From Hanleya hanleyi (Eukaryota; Mollusca; Polyplacophora; Lepidopleurida; Hanleyidae), in contig JAVTVY010019010.1 in NCBI GenBank assembly GCA_036873755.1, positions 1 through 64,000 on the forward strand: a stretch of DNA of 64,000 bases. Direction: 5' to 3'. The notes under the pieces are model-generated. The model was given only the letters and a program-made list of their open reading frames with translations. It did no database searches and was not told the origin of the DNA. The translations under genes were made by a program, and so were the position numbers. Shown here one piece after another: positions 61,044 to 64,000 of this stretch. The stretch's first letter is position 1; each line of letters starts with the position of its first letter.

Positions 61044-61194
61044 CACAGGGGCTCGTTACCGTTGTTAATTTGTTAATTGAGTTGATTACAGGGTGGGATG
61101 TCGAGGTAGGGAATAAATGGGCCTACCTTGCCCCCCCCCCCCCTGTAATCAACCTAATTAACCAATTAACAATTAACGGTAACGAGCCCCTGTG
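61044..61194. mobile_element. 151-bp MITE with 8-bp target duplication (hAT-like)
   Basis: Termini CACAGGGGCTCGTTACCG and its complement form about 50-bp inverted repeats. The 8-bp direct repeat CTTTTGTG flanks it exactly (61036-61043, 61195-61202). The centre has a C13 run. Terminal CACAGG and an 8-bp duplication are shared with the larger element at 37480-38201. Confidence 0.92.
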
Positions 61195-61202
61195 CTTTTG
61201 TG

Positions 61203-63258
61203 GCACTTATCTCTATTGCCAGAAATCGGCATTGGATGTTCAGATTCTTTTTCCAAGTGGTACTTCAGTATGACACTGTTACTAGGGCGCTTTAACAACA
61301 CTTTTCTCTGTGTTAAAGGTAAAGAAACCCCTGGAGTAGTCCATGTCAAAGTTTTCCAAATATTGAATCTTACAATAAGGTACGAAAACAGAGTATGAAT
61401 CAGGTCAGTGTGCAGGGGATGCCGAGAAAGGGAACGAGTACCATTTTACTTTTCGAATACCTCGAAGTCGCCTCTTTTTGGCAGTTGTCGTTTTACTTCA
61501 CTCTATGAAAACAACTCGACCTGCCAAAACAAGTCATGTGTGCCATATGTCATTTTGTTATAGAACACAGATGGATTTAAAATGGAACAACACAAAAAGT
61601 GTCGATAGTTATTAAATGGGTCATATTTTTCCATGAGTTAACACAGTCCGAGAGATGAAAGTAAAACTGAACGAGAATACCTTTTGTAGATTGTGACCTG
61701 CATATATGGAATGTATATTTTATTGCTGAATTATTATTCCCAATAACGACCGCGTCTACAGGTGTGCCCAGATGTTACTTCTAAGTAAATATAATATATC
61801 ATTGCAAACCGTGGTGAACTCGGTCAGGATTACTTGCAATAAAGTAATTCTGCCTAAAAATCAATTTTCAGGTACGGAAAATCCCTATTGTGCATGCTGT
61901 TGTAGATTTTATTGTATCTCTATTCGGCATAACTTTATCTTCACGAAGACATGTGGGTTTGTCTGGCCTCAAAGCGATATGAAATTTAATGATCATAGAA
62001 TCAATGTAAAATAGGACGACAGCTGGTCCAAGGGCCTCTATACATGCAATAGCTACTGTACACACGCCAAGAGTTCCTCGAGATATCCGCCAGGACTCAC
62101 TCTGAGATGTGGGAGTATAACGGAAGGCCAAACATGCAGCTGCAAATCTGCAAACACGGCTAACAGCTTCCCTCTGATAAATGGCAAACATGTAATGGAA
62201 CATTCATAGAATATCTGACTCTTCTCATTAAGTGGAAGCGATAGGCGCCATAACGGGTCAGGCGGGTCGTTTCTTAATAGATTTTCCCCGACGTCATATG
62301 TGCTTCTATATGAAAAATGACCAATGCCATATTCAAGAACTGCTCTCCAAGAACTGTCAGTTTTGATGCGGTACGGTACTTAAGATCAGATCAACGCGCA
62401 CAGAATGCATGTACTTAATTAAATAAATATTAGTCCTGTCAGTTCAATATAGTCCATATACACAGAGTCATTAGCTTAAAAAAATCGCTGGTTTTGGGAC
62501 GTCGAACAACTTCCTATCTAATCAGCTTTATTCTTCGGAATACGAATATGATTTTTTTAGCTACTTTAGTTTTTATTAGTTACCCCGTGTATTGTAAAAG
62601 ATTAAGGTGATACAAATATCAATATTCGAACTATACGAGATGATAAAATACGCTAGAAAATCTTATTAGGACTTTATATCTTTCCCTATCTCATTCGTGA
62701 AAACGGAAATAAAAAAACAGCCCATCGACTTGCAGGGACTGGCTTGTGCATTCAAGAGTAATGTTACAATGATATCGGGGAGCACATGGGCAGGACACCA
62801 AAGATCTGTTTCAATATTTAGGCAAGATATATTATCCGACTTCCATTCAAATAGGGAATTAAAAAATAGTCCTGTCAAACGGCAAAGCATACAAAAGCAG
62901 ACGCAGTTCTGACATAATGAAAGGTAAATACAGCAAACACGATGGCACTGACCTTAAGTTCCAATATGTGGAACGTTCGTAGCCTATGGAAAGAAAGGAG
63001 CCATAACAAACTGACGTCTGACAGGAGGCAATTTTCCACTTTCTCGGAGTTCATTTGGATTAACACTATCCAGTGACCGACAGTTCAAAGCACCATCTGA
63101 CAGCGCACTATTGACCATGCCAAGTATATTTTCACAGCCAGTATTTCTCCTCTCTATATATGCCATCCAGTATAGGAACAGCAAAGAGCTTTACTCCTTA
63201 GCATGAGTTCAGCCCGAGCATAGACAATCATACTAAAATTAGCTAAATAAAAAACCGC
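61203..63258. other. No recognised gene; weak ORFs
   Basis: Two open frames look moderately protein-like: 62697-62912 on plus (ends in a stop after a polar, basic stretch) and 62984-63184 on minus. Neither has a clear splice context or domain, and I do not call them. Confidence 0.35.
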
Positions 63259-63450
63259 TAGATTAGAGTTATAGAATGCGTACCGATAGATTGGAGTTAT
63301 AGAATGCGTACCGATAGATTGGAGTTATAGAATGCGTACCGATAGATTGAAGTTATAGAATGCGTACCGATAGATTGGAGTTATAGAATGCGTACCGATA
63401 GATTGGAGTTATAGAATGCGTACCGATAGATTGGAGTTATAGAATGCGTA
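63259..63450 (+). repeat. Tandem repeat, about seven 28-bp units
   Basis: Unit TAGATTGGAGTTATAGAATG followed by CGTACCGA, nearly identical copies in direct contact with no spacers. Confidence 0.96.
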
Positions 63451-63713
63451 CGCGAGTTTGTATAACTGGAGCCATACGTTAATCTTTGACGTGATTCTTT
63501 CAAATTCAATGTGCATGTTCTACTTTGAAAGTTCTCCTTTTCAACTGCATATAATCATTCTTGATTATTTTTCTTGGTGCTAAAGCTGAGACATTTTACA
63601 CTATCTATATCGCTCAATCGACGTTTTGCACATTTGTTCGGCTTAACCCACGGCGAATCTTCATGCTGTTTAAATGAACATCCACAAGCAACGCGTGGCT
63701 AATATACCACATA

Positions 63714-63716
<3 letters not shown>

Positions 63717-63759
<43 letters not shown>
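63717..63759 (+). repeat. (TA)n microsatellite
   Basis: About 21 uninterrupted TA dinucleotides. Confidence 0.97.
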
Positions 63760-63764
<5 letters not shown>

Positions 63765-64000
63765 AAAACAACTTGACAATAACGATTTCACGAGAAAAAA
63801 GTCTTCCGATATGACTGAGTGAAATCCGTAGACCGCTATTCACCAAGCTTATTCTCAAACAATCAGCTTGTGTTCATTTTCATGTTTATTCCACAGTGGC
63901 TAGCTATCGTTGTTATATATTTGGATAAGTTGATTGTTTAGGGGTGAGGGGTTGAGGGAGTATAAAAATGCAGCATTCACTCTTTCTGAATCAACACCAT

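Noticed and set aside
63259..63450. CRISPR-like array of 28-bp repeats
   Set aside because: The repeats are contiguous without spacers and the DNA is animal; it is a minisatellite.

Overview
This is a window of animal nuclear DNA: AT-rich, intron-containing and dominated by transposons. It is most likely from a mollusc, and I lean towards a gastropod. The grounds are a tRNA-headed SINE of molluscan type, a SINE-like tail at 31.5 kb with a run of ACTCACTC that is typical of gastropod genomes, repeats built on 'GGGCCATAACTC' that end in a GACAGACGGA-type run, and split immunoglobulin-domain exons with GT-AG introns. Nothing looks bacterial or viral. The species assignment is inference from repeat types, not from a diagnostic gene.

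Layout. From 1 to 21.5 kb there is a large direct duplication: 1-8120 is repeated at 11866-19986, with a third, partial copy of the left end at 20875-21487. Each unit carries a perfect 78-bp hairpin, a SINE with a 13-bp target-site duplication, and an older internal duplication offset by about 3 kb. From 21.7 to 26.0 kb lies a non-autonomous LTR retrotransposon (TG...CA LTRs, 4-bp target duplication, TATA box only in the 5' LTR). A 1.8-kb minisatellite of a 15-bp unit follows (26.26-28.07 kb), then dispersed and tandem repeats to about 34.7 kb. Between 34 and 41.3 kb there are three inverted-repeat elements, including a 722-bp foldback element with an 8-bp target duplication.

The one recognisable host gene is on the minus strand. 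Exons at 52927-53048, 45093-45303 and 40727-41017 splice in phase into two consecutive Ig domains of the DPR/zig-8/lachesin type of neuronal surface protein. A possible signal-peptide exon lies at 57730-57874; the C-terminal exon is not identified. Its first intron contains a 5'-truncated non-LTR retrotransposon (48.0-49.05 kb), and a small TA-flanked inverted-repeat element sits about 30 bp from the 3' splice site of the second-Ig exon. A weaker two-exon candidate on the plus strand is at 35.2-35.5 kb.

The right end (57-64 kb) holds a piggyBac-like TTAA element, a roughly 940-bp satellite whose 17-bp unit matches the terminal inverted repeat of an adjacent miniature element, a second small element with CACAGG ends and an 8-bp target duplication, and 28-bp and TA repeats. 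All repeat identities are by-eye readings of the sequence; no alignment or database search was run.
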